A DNA stretch of 15,370 nt from JBHIAG01 sp046758465 (GCA_046758465.1 JBHIAG010000051.1:1-15370), one strand, 5' to 3'; counted from the first letter of the stretch, positions 6,625-13,839 are shown. Numbers and translations are program-made. The notes: generated from the letters alone by a model not told the origin.

Positions 6625-7779
6625 ATGATGCTCCAACTGATGGCTGAAAGTTTCCGCTTTGAAATCCTGGCGCGCGACCCGAACTCGGCCGCCCGCCTCG
6701 GCCGGCTCCACACACCGCACGGCACGGTCGCAACGCCCGTGTTCATGCCGGTGGGCACGGCTGCCACGGTGAAGACGATGACCCAAGAGATGCTGGAGGA
6801 ACTCTCGGCCGAGCTGCTGCTGGCCAACGCCTACCACCTCTACCTCCGCCCGGGCCACCACGCCATCCGCGACCTGGGCGGCCTGCACCGCTTTATGGGC
6901 TGGCCGCGCCCCTTGCTGACCGACAGCGGCGGCTTCCAGGTCTTCAGCATGGACAGCCTGCGCAAGGTGTCTGAAGAAGGCGTGCTCTTTCGCTCGCATC
7001 TGGACGGCAGCCAGCACTTCCTGACGCCGGAAAAGAGCATCGAGATCCAGGCCGCTCTGGGCGCCGACCTGATTATGGTGCTCGACGAGTGCCTCGCCTA
7101 TCCCGCCAGCCACGAGAAGGCGCGCCACTCCATGGAACTCACCCTGCGCTGGGCGGAACGCTGCCGGCAATTCTTCGCCCGGCAGGCCAGCGCCACGCCC
7201 GCCCAGGCCCTGTTCGGCATCGTGCAGGGCGGCACCTACCCTGAGCTGCGGCGCGCCTGCGCCCGCCGCCTGGTGGAGATGGGTTTTTTCGGCTACGCCA
7301 TTGGCGGGCTGGCGGTGGGCGAACCGCCGAGCCTGAGTTTCGAGATGACCGAAGTCTCGGTGGCGGAGCTTCCCGAATCAAAGCCGCGCTACCTGATGGG
7401 CGTTGGCTATCCCGCTGACCTGGTCGCGTGCGCCCGCCGCGGCGTGGACATGATGGACTGCGTCCTACCCACGCGCAACGCCCGCAACGGCTGCGCCTTC
7501 ACCTGGGACGGCCGCCTGCAACTCCGCAACGCTACCTGCGCCCACGACACCCGCCCCATTGACTCCCGCTGCTCCTGCCGCGTCTGCCGGCGCTACTCCC
7601 GCGCCTACCTCCGGCATCTGTTTGCCGCGGGCGAAATGCTCGCCGCCATCCTCACCACCTACCACAACCTCTACTTCTACTTCGACGTCATGCGCCGCCT
7701 CCGCCAGGCCATCCCCGCGGGGACCCTCCCTGAGCTGCAAGCGCGACTCCAGGCGGCTTCCGTCGAGCAACCCTTATGA
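6625..7779 (+). CDS. tgt: tRNA-guanine transglycosylase (queuine tRNA-ribosyltransferase)
   Basis: Tgt exchanges guanine-34 for preQ1 in the anticodon of GUN tRNAs (Asp, Asn, His, Tyr), the committed tRNA step of queuosine synthesis. The 384-residue protein has the normal bacterial length. It shows DSGGFQVFS with Asp100, MVLDEC with Asp154, GIVQGG (198-203) and GGLAVGE (227-233). The nucleophile region is MDCVLPTRNARNG with Asp278. The zinc site is CSCRVC plus a later His (Cys316, Cys318, Cys321, His347). These positions correspond within two residues to the well-studied Zymomonas enzyme. Start: ATG 6625 (or 6628) follows GGTGAG at 6615-6620; a further ATG at 6640 is possible. The stop overlaps the next gene by four bases (ATGA), suggesting translational coupling. 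Gene and function are near certain; only the exact start is open. Confidence 0.97.
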   Translation: MMLQLMAESFRFEILARDPNSAARLGRLHTPHGTVATPVFMPVGTAATVKTMTQEMLEELSAELLLANAYHLYLRPGHHAIRDLGGLHRFMGWPRPLLTDSGGFQVFSMDSLRKVSEEGVLFRSHLDGSQHFLTPEKSIEIQAALGADLIMVLDECLAYPASHEKARHSMELTLRWAERCRQFFARQASATPAQALFGIVQGGTYPELRRACARRLVEMGFFGYAIGGLAVGEPPSLSFEMTEVSVAELPESKPRYLMGVGYPADLVACARRGVDMMDCVLPTRNARNGCAFTWDGRLQLRNATCAHDTRPIDSRCSCRVCRRYSRAYLRHLFAAGEMLAAILTTYHNLYFYFDVMRRLRQAIPAGTLPELQARLQAASVEQPL

Positions 7780-8765
7780 AGGTCTACCGGCTTTCGCTGC
7801 CCGCGGCCACCGGGCTGGCTTTCGTGCTCGCCGCCGCAGTCGGCGTGTTGAGCTGGCAGCCAGACCTCGACACGACGACCTGGCTCGCCGCCGTAGCGAC
7901 GACGGCGCTGCTGCTGGCAGGCTTCGTCTTCTGGGGCAGCGGCAGCGTCGTGGAACGACTGCGCGCCTGGCTCGCTGTACGCCCGGCGCGCATTGTGATT
8001 TTTCCCGTGGCTCTCTGGAGCCTCTACGTCTTCTATGCGCTCGGAACCGAAACCGCGACCCCCTCCAACACTTTGCTGGTCGCTCTCTACCTAGCTGGCC
8101 CATTCCTGTTGCTTGTCGGCGGCCCGCAAAGCCCGGGAGCACGCCCCACATGGCTGGAGCCGATTGCGCTGTTGTGGCTGTGGCTGCCGATTGAAATCGA
8201 GTGGCTGCGCTCGACCTTGTACGTGCCCGGCCTGCGCCTCCACTATGTTCTGGGACAACTGCTGGGGGTCAATTTGGCACTCGCGGCCTTTGCCCTCTGG
8301 CGCCGCCTGCCGGGCATCGGCTACCGCTGCGAATGGCGTCCGGACGCGTTCCGTACCGTCGCCATCAGTTTCCTTCAGTTCGCTACCGTCGCCATCCCGC
8401 TCGGCCTCGGCATCGGCTTCATCCGCTATAGCTACAGCGCCGAGAAGTGGCGCGAGGTGCCGCTGGCGCTGTCTACGACGTTCCTCTTCACTGCCCTCCC
8501 GGAAGAACTACTTTTTCGCGGCCTGATTCAGAACTGGTTGGAACTCCGCACGCGCAACCGCCGCACCGGGCTCCTGCTCGCCGCGCTTATCTTCGGCGCG
8601 GCTCACCTCAACAACGGCCCACCCTACCCTAACTGGCACTACTTCCTCATGGCCAGCATCGCTGGCGTTTTCTACGGCCGCGCCTGGCAACGCACCGGCA
8701 GCCTGCTGGCTTCCGCCCTCACCCATACGCTGGTGAACACCGCTTGGGGACTGTTTTTCCACTAG
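7776..8765 (+). CDS. CPBP (Abi/CAAX) family intramembrane metalloprotease, canonical motifs
   Basis: This 329-residue polytopic membrane protein has about eight hydrophobic segments. Its C-terminal third is the CPBP domain. Motif 1 is EELLFRG (Glu243, Glu244, Arg248), motif 2 is GAAHLNNG (His277) and motif 3 is ALTHTLVN (His317, Asn321). These are the catalytic residues of the glutamate-type intramembrane proteases related to Rce1. Members act on prenylated proteins in eukaryotes, and in bacteria on peptides, bacteriocin-related substrates or regulators. The N-terminal 190 residues add extra membrane helices without recognisable motifs. ATG 7776 overlaps the tgt stop by four bases, so the gene is probably translated by coupling with tgt. 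It ends 43 bases from a convergent CPBP-like gene. The substrate is unknown. Confidence 0.88.
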   Translation: MKVYRLSLPAATGLAFVLAAAVGVLSWQPDLDTTTWLAAVATTALLLAGFVFWGSGSVVERLRAWLAVRPARIVIFPVALWSLYVFYALGTETATPSNTLLVALYLAGPFLLLVGGPQSPGARPTWLEPIALLWLWLPIEIEWLRSTLYVPGLRLHYVLGQLLGVNLALAAFALWRRLPGIGYRCEWRPDAFRTVAISFLQFATVAIPLGLGIGFIRYSYSAEKWREVPLALSTTFLFTALPEELLFRGLIQNWLELRTRNRRTGLLLAALIFGAAHLNNGPPYPNWHYFLMASIAGVFYGRAWQRTGSLLASALTHTLVNTAWGLFFH

Positions 8766-8766
8766 T

Positions 8767-8800
8767 GCCGTTCCCACTACTTCGGCTGAATGGAACTGGC
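8767..8800. terminator. Possible bidirectional terminator hairpin between convergent CPBP genes
   Basis: GCCGTTCC (8767-8774) pairs with GGAACTGGC (8792-8800) with one bulged base and a 17-base loop. It lies in the 43-base gap between two convergent genes, where a shared terminator is expected. There is no T-run on either side, so intrinsic activity is doubtful. Confidence 0.3.
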
Positions 8801-8808
8801 AAGGTCGC

Positions 8809-9480
8809 TCAGAGATAGTAGCCCGGCCCCACCCGCATCCCGTGGTGCCAGCTCGGGGGAAATACCACGGCCGCCAGTGTGCCAATCAGGGCTTGCCCAA
8901 GAGCTAGGGCCAGCACGTTCCGCCGGCGCGCAAACAGCCAGGCCAGCAGAAAACCGCCAATGAACGTCACCGGCACCAGCACCGGATTGGGCAGATGGAA
9001 GGCGGCGAACATGACTCCGCTGGCCAGGGCTGCCCGGCGCGGCCGCGCAAACACCGCCAGCAACCGGTTGGTAAAAAACGACTGCATCCCGACCTGCTGA
9101 AACAAACACCAGCCGAAATAGCGGACAAAGAGCCAGAGGTTTTCAGTCGAAACCCGGAGCAGCGTCAGGCGCTCGGTGGCCACTCCAATCGCCACCAGTG
9201 CCACGGCCAACGCCGCCGTCACCAGCAGCGCTTCGCCCAACGTCCCCGCCAGCCCCTGCGCCCCCAAGCCGAGCGTCTTGGGCGTATCGCGGTGCACGAA
9301 AAAACTCACCACTATGAACCCCACGAGATAAAGCGCAAAGAAAGGAAACACAAATTGCCAGCGCCAGATATAGAGCAGCACCCCGGCAAAGACCACCGCC
9401 ACCTCGGCCGCCGCCAACCACTGCTGCTGGCCGGGCCCGAAGCGGCTCACCCACCGCTGCCCTCGCTCGCCTCTACCCAT
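8809..9480 (-). CDS. CPBP-like membrane protein with Gln-Gln replacing the catalytic Glu-Glu
   Basis: This 223-residue protein has about six hydrophobic segments and the overall CPBP layout, but altered motifs. Motif 1 reads FQQVGMQSFFTNRLL (127-141): Gln128-Gln129 occupy the place of the catalytic Glu pair, and Arg139 may stand for the motif arginine. Motif 2 is intact (FAAFHLPN, His162, Asn165). The region of motif 3 reads LGQALIGT (194-201) without the expected His. The C-terminus carries HHGMRVGPGY (212-221). The protein may therefore be proteolytically inactive, may use a different chemistry, or may serve a structural or chaperone role. Start 9480 is well supported by GGAGGAGG just upstream. 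It faces the canonical CPBP gene and is transcribed away from yajC. Family assignment is by motif spacing and helices, not by a search. Confidence 0.72.
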   Translation of the reverse strand: MGRGERGQRWVSRFGPGQQQWLAAAEVAVVFAGVLLYIWRWQFVFPFFALYLVGFIVVSFFVHRDTPKTLGLGAQGLAGTLGEALLVTAALAVALVAIGVATERLTLLRVSTENLWLFVRYFGWCLFQQVGMQSFFTNRLLAVFARPRRAALASGVMFAAFHLPNPVLVPVTFIGGFLLAWLFARRRNVLALALGQALIGTLAAVVFPPSWHHGMRVGPGYYL

Positions 9481-9569
9481 CCGCCTCCTCCCTCTGTCAC
9501 CAGTTTACCCCGGCGCGCCGCTCCCACTGCTTTCGCCAAATTAGCAGACGTTATTGGGCCAATTTTGCC

Positions 9570-9600
9570 TTGACAGCCCTTGAACCATTCGGCAGAGTAT
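9570..9600 (+). promoter_or_regulatory. Possible promoter of the yajC-secD-secF-tonB-exbBD operon
   Basis: A consensus -35 TTGACA lies at 9570-9575. The best -10 candidate is GAGTAT at 9595-9600, 19 bases downstream, which is poor. If used, it leaves a leader of more than 220 bases before yajC. Confidence 0.3.
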
Positions 9601-9708
9601 CGCGTTTAGCGTGTGCGCGACACCGGCTGCTGTCGGGCCGTGGGGAGTTGCGTAACTGGGTGCCGTTCGATCCCGCAAGCCCGCCACGGCAGGCCGGCGA
9701 GACTCAGG

Positions 9709-9744
9709 GCACCCCGAGCCCCGCAGAGCGGGGTCGAGGGGTGC
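9709..9744. repeat. Nested palindromic element upstream of yajC
   Basis: The outer arms GCACCCC (9709-9715) and GGGGTGC (9738-9744) are perfect 7-bp complements. Inside them CCCCGC (9719-9724) and GCGGGG (9728-9733) pair around a 3-base loop. This very stable hairpin lacks a T-run. It may be an interspersed repeat or a leader structure affecting expression of the secretion operon. Confidence 0.65.
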
Positions 9745-9760
9745 CGCGCTTCGGTGCCGT

Positions 9761-9797
9761 CCTGCCCAGCCCCGTACGTGGCCAGTTCGGGGGCAGG
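9761..9797 (+). other. Second hairpin in the yajC leader
   Basis: CCTGCCC (9761-9767) pairs perfectly with GGGCAGG (9791-9797). An alternative CCCCG/CGGGG pairing (9770-9774, 9788-9792) overlaps it. It lies 32 bases before the yajC start; a regulatory role is possible but unproven. Confidence 0.35.
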
Positions 9798-9829
9798 ATT
9801 CTCATTTAGGGCCGTTGGAGGACTGAAGG

Positions 9830-10195
9830 GTGTTTACGAGCCTGCTGGGGCTGGCCCCCTACCCTCCCGAAGCTTCGGGAGGTATAGGGCTGGGGTTGCA
9901 GCAACCGCAAACCAGCCCGTGGAGCGCTTTTCTTCCCCTGCTTCTTATCTTCGCGATCTTCTACTTTTTGCTGATTCTACCCGCCCAGCGGCAACGCAAG
10001 CGGCAACAGCAGATGCTGGCCGCGCTCAGGACCGGCGACCGCGTCATCACCAACGGCGGCATCCTCGGCACCATCGTCGGCATCAGGGAGAATGTGATTA
10101 CCCTGCGCGTCGCTGACCAGGTGCGCATCGAGGTGCTGCGCTCGGCCATCGCCAGCCTCCAACCCACTGCGGCGGGCTCAGAAACCAAATCCTGA
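9830..10195 (+). CDS. yajC: Preprotein translocase subunit YajC
   Basis: YajC is the small inner-membrane partner of SecD and SecF in the Sec holotranslocon. The 121-residue protein has one membrane helix (about 34-50, FLPLLLIFAIFYFLLIL). A basic stretch (PAQRQRKRQQQ, 51-61) and the conserved cytoplasmic domain follow, with LRTGDRVITNGGILGTIVGI (66-85) and the IEVLRSAIASL ending. The start is GTG 9830, eight bases after GGAGG (9817-9821). A near-perfect palindrome lies within the reading frame and encodes PPEASGG (12-18) of the variable N-terminus, so that part may be an inserted element. If translation began at a later TTG (9896) the palindrome would be in the leader, but no ribosome site supports this. 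secD follows after 27 bases. Confidence 0.93.
   Translation: MFTSLLGLAPYPPEASGGIGLGLQQPQTSPWSAFLPLLLIFAIFYFLLILPAQRQRKRQQQMLAALRTGDRVITNGGILGTIVGIRENVITLRVADQVRIEVLRSAIASLQPTAAGSETKS
9857..9889. repeat. Palindromic element inside the yajC reading frame
   Basis: The central 20 bases, CCTCCCGAAGCTTCGGGAGG (9863-9882), are a perfect palindrome, extended by CCCTA (9857-9861) and TAGGG (9885-9889) across small bulges. It is translated in frame within the poorly conserved YajC N-terminus, recalling the protein-coding palindromic elements known from Rickettsia. Confidence 0.65.
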
Positions 10196-10222
10196 ACCGA
10201 TGACGCACTAGTCTCACCGGCG

Positions 10223-11857
10223 ATGACCCCCCTGCGCTGGAAAGCAACCGTTATCCTTGGCCTGACGCTTATCTGCCTCGTCGGCCTGGTCGGGTTCCGC
10301 AAACAGCCCGACGGGAAATTCGTGTTCCACCTTCCGACCAACCTAGAGGACTTGCGCGCGAACTTGCGTGACCGCATCAACCTCGGCCTCGACCTCCGCG
10401 GCGGCATGCACCTGATCCTGCAAGTCCAGGCCGACGAAACCGTCCGCACCGAAACCGACCAGGTGGCCCAGCGCCTCACCACCGCCCTGCGCGCGCAGGC
10501 CATCCCCTTCACCGAAATCCGCCCCGTGGAGATCGACCGCATCCAGCTCAGCGGCATCCCGGTCGAGCAGACCGAAGCGTTCCGCAATTTCATCAGCGAC
10601 AACTACCAACCCGCCTACGAACTCGCGCCGGTGCCGGGCGACTCCACCGCCTACTTCCTCACCATGACGCTTTCCTATGCGGATGGGCTCCGCCGCGATG
10701 CCTTGCGCAGCGCGATTGAAACCATCCGCCAGCGCGTGGATGCCTTGGGTGTCACCGAACCCACCATCGCCGAGCACGGCCGCGGCGAGTATGAAATCCT
10801 GGTGCAGTTGCCCGGCGTGGACGACCCTGCCCGCGTCAAGAACATTATCCAGTCCACCGCCATGCTGGAAATCAAGCTTGTCCACGATGGCCCTTTTGCC
10901 AGCGAGCAGGCGGCACTTGCGAGCCGCGGCGGCATCCTCCCGCCCGACTCCATGCTGCGCCGCTCGGTTGAACGGGGCAGCGAGGGCTGGTACATTGTCA
11001 GTCGCAGCTCGGCCGTCACCGGCCGCGACCTGCGCAGCGCCCGCGCCGAGGTTGACCCGGAATCGCCCGGCAGCTACCAGATCAGCTTCTTCCTCAGCCG
11101 CGACGGCGCCACCCGCTTCGGCCCCTTCACCGAGCAGAACATCGGCAACCCCCTCGCCGTCGTCCTGGACAATAAGATTTATTCGGTCGCCACCATCCAG
11201 AGCCGCATTGACGACTCCGGCCGCATCACCGGCCAGTTCAACCTGCAAACCGCCTCCGACCTCGCCCTGGTGCTGCGCTCGGGCGCGCTGCCGGCCTCGA
11301 TTCGTTATCTGGAGGAGCGCACCGTCGGGCCTTCGCTCGGCGCCGACTCCATCCGCCGGAGCTTTACCGCGGCGCTCGCCGGCCTGGTCGTGGTCATCCT
11401 GACGATGCTGTTCTACTACCGCGGGGCTGGCATCAATGCCACCGTCGCCCTGGTGCTGAACCTGGTCATCCTGCTCGCCGCCCTGGCCTATATCGGCGCC
11501 ACCCTGACCCTGCCCGGTATCGCCGGGGTGGCCCTGATCATCGGCATGGCTGTGGACGCCAACGTGCTCATCTTTGAGCGCATCCGGGAAGAGTTGCGCA
11601 CGGGCAAGAGCATCGTCTCGGCGGTGGAAACCGGCTTCGACCGCGCTTTCACCACCATCTTCGACACCAACATTACCACCATCATTGCTGCCGCCTTTCT
11701 CATCCTGTTCGGCAGGGGGACCCCCGTGCAGGGCTTTGCTGTTACCCTGACCATCGGCTTGCTGGCTAACCTGTTCTCGGCGGTCTACGTCTCGCGGACG
11801 ATCTTTGAGTGGCTGCTGGGCCGGCAGGCCCGGCCCACGCAGTTGAGCATCGGATGA
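10223..11857 (+). CDS. secD: Protein translocase subunit SecD
   Basis: SecD, an RND-superfamily protein, works with SecF to draw exported proteins out of SecYEG using the proton gradient. The 544-residue protein begins with a membrane helix (about 8-25), then the conserved LGLDLRGGMHLIL (54-66) and the large periplasmic domain. Family blocks include RQRVDALGVTEPTI (169-182) and GQFNLQTASDLALVLRSGAL (337-356), then RYLEERTVGPSLGADSI (361-377). The five C-terminal helices contain GMAVDANVLIFERIREELR (441-459), with Asp445 as the proton-relay aspartate, and TTIFDTNITTIIAA (477-490). Length is close to typical. No strong Shine-Dalgarno precedes ATG 10223; translation may depend on the nearby yajC. 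The stop overlaps the secF start by ATGA (11854-11857). Confidence 0.97.
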   Translation: MTPLRWKATVILGLTLICLVGLVGFRKQPDGKFVFHLPTNLEDLRANLRDRINLGLDLRGGMHLILQVQADETVRTETDQVAQRLTTALRAQAIPFTEIRPVEIDRIQLSGIPVEQTEAFRNFISDNYQPAYELAPVPGDSTAYFLTMTLSYADGLRRDALRSAIETIRQRVDALGVTEPTIAEHGRGEYEILVQLPGVDDPARVKNIIQSTAMLEIKLVHDGPFASEQAALASRGGILPPDSMLRRSVERGSEGWYIVSRSSAVTGRDLRSARAEVDPESPGSYQISFFLSRDGATRFGPFTEQNIGNPLAVVLDNKIYSVATIQSRIDDSGRITGQFNLQTASDLALVLRSGALPASIRYLEERTVGPSLGADSIRRSFTAALAGLVVVILTMLFYYRGAGINATVALVLNLVILLAALAYIGATLTLPGIAGVALIIGMAVDANVLIFERIREELRTGKSIVSAVETGFDRAFTTIFDTNITTIIAAAFLILFGRGTPVQGFAVTLTIGLLANLFSAVYVSRTIFEWLLGRQARPTQLSIG

Positions 11858-13119
11858 TTGAACTCTTTCGCGACGCCAACTACGACTTCCTGGGCAAGAA
11901 GTGGTACTGCATTGGCCTCTCGCTGGTCGTGCTGGCGGTCGGGGCAGCCTCGCTCATCCGCCAGGGCGGCCCTCGGCTGGGCATTGATTTCCGTGGCGGT
12001 ACGCTTGTCTACGTTAAGTTCGCCCAGCCGCCCGACCTTGACTCGTTGCGCCGGGCCCTCGCCACGCGTGGCCTCGGCAGCAGTACCATCCAACGCTACG
12101 GCCCGGAGGAAAACCACGAACTCATCATCGGGCTCGAGCAGCAGGGCAGCGAGCAAGAAGCTCTCGATACAGGACGATTGGCCATTCGAGAGACCCTGCG
12201 CACCACCTTCGCCATTCCAACTGACAAGCTCAACCTCAACCAGGTCGGCCTCGACACCCTCACCGAACAACTACTCGCCGCCGATCCCATCGGTCTGGCG
12301 GCTGAGCCCGCCCAAGCCGCCGCCCGCTACCGCCAAATCGCCACGACTCTCACGCGTGTGCGCGACACCGAGCGCGGTGGGCTCTTTCGCAGCTTCAACG
12401 AGCTGCGCACACTGGAAGGTGTCCCGCCGGCGGTGGCGAACTTCCTGGAAGCGAACGCCTTCCTCTCGCCCTTTGTGGTGCGCGAAGTCGAAATCGTGGG
12501 GCCCAAGGTGGGCCGGCTGTTGCGGCGCCGAGCCCTGTGGGCCACCCTCTCGGCGCTGGGCGGGGTGCTGTTCTACATTGGCTGGCGCTTTCGCCACTGG
12601 ATGTATGGCAGCGCCGCTGTCCTCGCGGTCTTCCACGATGTCGCCATCACGCTCGGCTTCCTTTCCCTGTTCAACTATGAAATCAGCCTGAATGTGGTGG
12701 CGGCGCTGCTCACCCTGGTAGGCTATTCCGTCAATGACACCATCGTGGTCTTCGACCGCATTCGGGAAAATGTCCGCCTGCTGCGCCGCGAGCCTTTTGG
12801 CCGCCTTGTCAACCGCAGCATCAATCAGACCCTGAGCCGCACCGTGCTCACCTCCTGCTTGACAATTGTCTCCGTCCTCGCGTTATTCTTGTTTGGGGGA
12901 GAGGTGCTCAAAGGCTTTGCCTTTACCCTCGTGGTGGGATTCATCGTGGGCACTTATTCAACCCTCTTTATTGCCAGCCCATTTGTGGTAGGATGGATAG
13001 AGCGGAAACAGCCGCCGGCAGGGCATACGGGAGCCCCGGCCCGGGCGGACAAGCAACGGGTCGAGCTGGCCGAACAACCGCGAGCCAGCGCCAGCTCAGC
13101 CGGCCGAAAGGGGCGTTAG
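11854..13119 (+). CDS. secF: Protein translocase subunit SecF with enlarged periplasmic domain
   Basis: SecF completes the SecDF complex in the inner membrane. The 421-residue protein has a first helix at about 17-36, GIDFRGGTLVYVKF (43-56), VEIVGPKVG (212-220), and five C-terminal helices. The latter include AVFHDVAITLGFLSLF (258-273) and the signature LVGYSVNDTIVVFDRIRENVR (288-308). It is about 100 residues longer than E. coli SecF. Most of the excess is an insertion at about 125-208, which includes a segment (FNELRTLEGVPPAVANFLEA, 181-200) resembling a helix-hairpin-helix. A polar cytoplasmic tail (383-421) adds the rest. ATG 11854, overlapping the secD stop, is preferred to an upstream in-frame codon at 11809 lying inside secD. 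tonB begins three bases after the stop. Confidence 0.96.
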   Translation: MIELFRDANYDFLGKKWYCIGLSLVVLAVGAASLIRQGGPRLGIDFRGGTLVYVKFAQPPDLDSLRRALATRGLGSSTIQRYGPEENHELIIGLEQQGSEQEALDTGRLAIRETLRTTFAIPTDKLNLNQVGLDTLTEQLLAADPIGLAAEPAQAAARYRQIATTLTRVRDTERGGLFRSFNELRTLEGVPPAVANFLEANAFLSPFVVREVEIVGPKVGRLLRRRALWATLSALGGVLFYIGWRFRHWMYGSAAVLAVFHDVAITLGFLSLFNYEISLNVVAALLTLVGYSVNDTIVVFDRIRENVRLLRREPFGRLVNRSINQTLSRTVLTSCLTIVSVLALFLFGGEVLKGFAFTLVVGFIVGTYSTLFIASPFVVGWIERKQPPAGHTGAPARADKQRVELAEQPRASASSAGRKGR

Positions 13120-13122
13120 GGT

Positions 13123-13839
13123 ATGTTTGAGCAACTGTTGGAATCGACGACACGCCGGCCGCGGCGCAACCCGTGGGCCTATGCTGCCTCCCTGGTCCTG
13201 CAAACTTTCATACTGGGCGTGATGATTCTGATTCCCTTGCTGTACACCGAGGCGCTGCCCCGGCAGCAGTTGCTGAGCTGGGTCGTGGCCCCGCCGCCGC
13301 CGCCGCCCCCGCCGCCCCCGCCGGCGACCGAAGTGCAACGACGTGTTGTGCGCAAAGTCAGTCTCATGGAGGCTGGTAAACTGCGCGCCCCCAAGAAAAT
13401 TCCCGAACGCATCACCAAGATCGTAGAGGAGGAGACCCCCGTCGCGACCGGCGTGGTCGGGGGTGTACCCGGAGTCGCGGGTGGACAACTGGGCGGCGTC
13501 ATTGGCGGCGTCATCGGCAGCATCCCTGCCCCACCCCCGCCGCCGCCGGTCAAGCGCATCCGCGTCTCCATGGGTGTGCAGTCTGCCAAAAAGATCAACC
13601 ACGTCAATCCAGTCTATCCGCCGCTGGCCCGGCAGGCGCGCATCCAGGGCACCGTCAGGTTGGAGGCAATCATCGCCAAGGATGGCAGCATCCAGAATCT
13701 CAACGTGCTCAGCGGTCACCCGCTGCTGGTGCAGGCGGCGCTCGATGCCGTGCAGCGGTGGCGCTACGAGCCCACGCTGCTCAACAACCAGCCGGTCGAA
13801 GTTGTCACCTATATCGATGTGCACTTCAGGCTCTACTAG
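13123..13839 (+). CDS. tonB: TonB-family energy transducer
   Basis: TonB proteins carry energy from ExbB-ExbD in the inner membrane to outer-membrane transporters. The 238-residue protein has a cytoplasmic N-terminus of about 19 residues and a membrane helix (20-41). An 11-proline run follows (57-67), then a charged linker, a Gly/Val-rich segment (110-134) and a second run of six prolines (137-142). The TonB C-terminal domain (about 158-238) contains NPVYPPLARQARIQGTVRLE (162-181) and ALDAVQRWRYEPTLLN (207-221). In the membrane helix Ser23 is followed at +4 by Gln27, where E. coli TonB has the functional Ser16/His20 pair. It lies three bases after secF and 63 bases before exbB. The symbol denotes the family; the specific transporters served are unknown. 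Confidence 0.9.
   Translation: MFEQLLESTTRRPRRNPWAYAASLVLQTFILGVMILIPLLYTEALPRQQLLSWVVAPPPPPPPPPPPATEVQRRVVRKVSLMEAGKLRAPKKIPERITKIVEEETPVATGVVGGVPGVAGGQLGGVIGGVIGSIPAPPPPPPVKRIRVSMGVQSAKKINHVNPVYPPLARQARIQGTVRLEAIIAKDGSIQNLNVLSGHPLLVQAALDAVQRWRYEPTLLNNQPVEVVTYIDVHFRLY

Larger units (their letters stand above)
9481..9829. other. Gene-free, structured leader region between the CPBP-like gene and yajC
   Basis: No gene is supported in these 349 bases. The left part should hold the leftward promoter of the CPBP-like gene. A rightward TTGACA occurs at 9570-9575. The rest is very GC-rich and holds two marked hairpins (9709-9744 and 9761-9797). A T-arm-like TTCGATC at 9666-9672 is not part of a tRNA. 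The region probably forms a long structured leader for yajC-secDF. Confidence 0.55.

Noticed and set aside
6509..6733. 75-residue upstream extension of the phosphodiesterase gene
   Set aside because: It overlaps the start of tgt on the other strand, is Arg/Gly/Ser-rich, and would place the membrane anchor internally. A ribosome site supports 6508.
9655..9690. tRNA-like TTCGATC loop
   Set aside because: The flanking 5-bp stem has a mismatch, and no acceptor, D or anticodon arm can be drawn around it.
9570..9809. 79-codon open frame as an export-sensing leader peptide before yajC
   Set aside because: It starts with a TTG inside the putative -35 box, has no ribosome site, no signal sequence and no arrest-like motif.
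10343..11248. 301-codon open frame antisense to secD
   Set aside because: It is fully covered by unmistakable SecD motifs on the plus strand and shows no features of its own.
11809..11853. Upstream start for secF inside secD
   Set aside because: The ATGA overlap at 11854 gives the conserved SecF N-terminus; the extension shares no family residues.
13285..13330. CCG/CCC run as a microsatellite or array
   Set aside because: It encodes the proline-rich spacer normal for TonB proteins.
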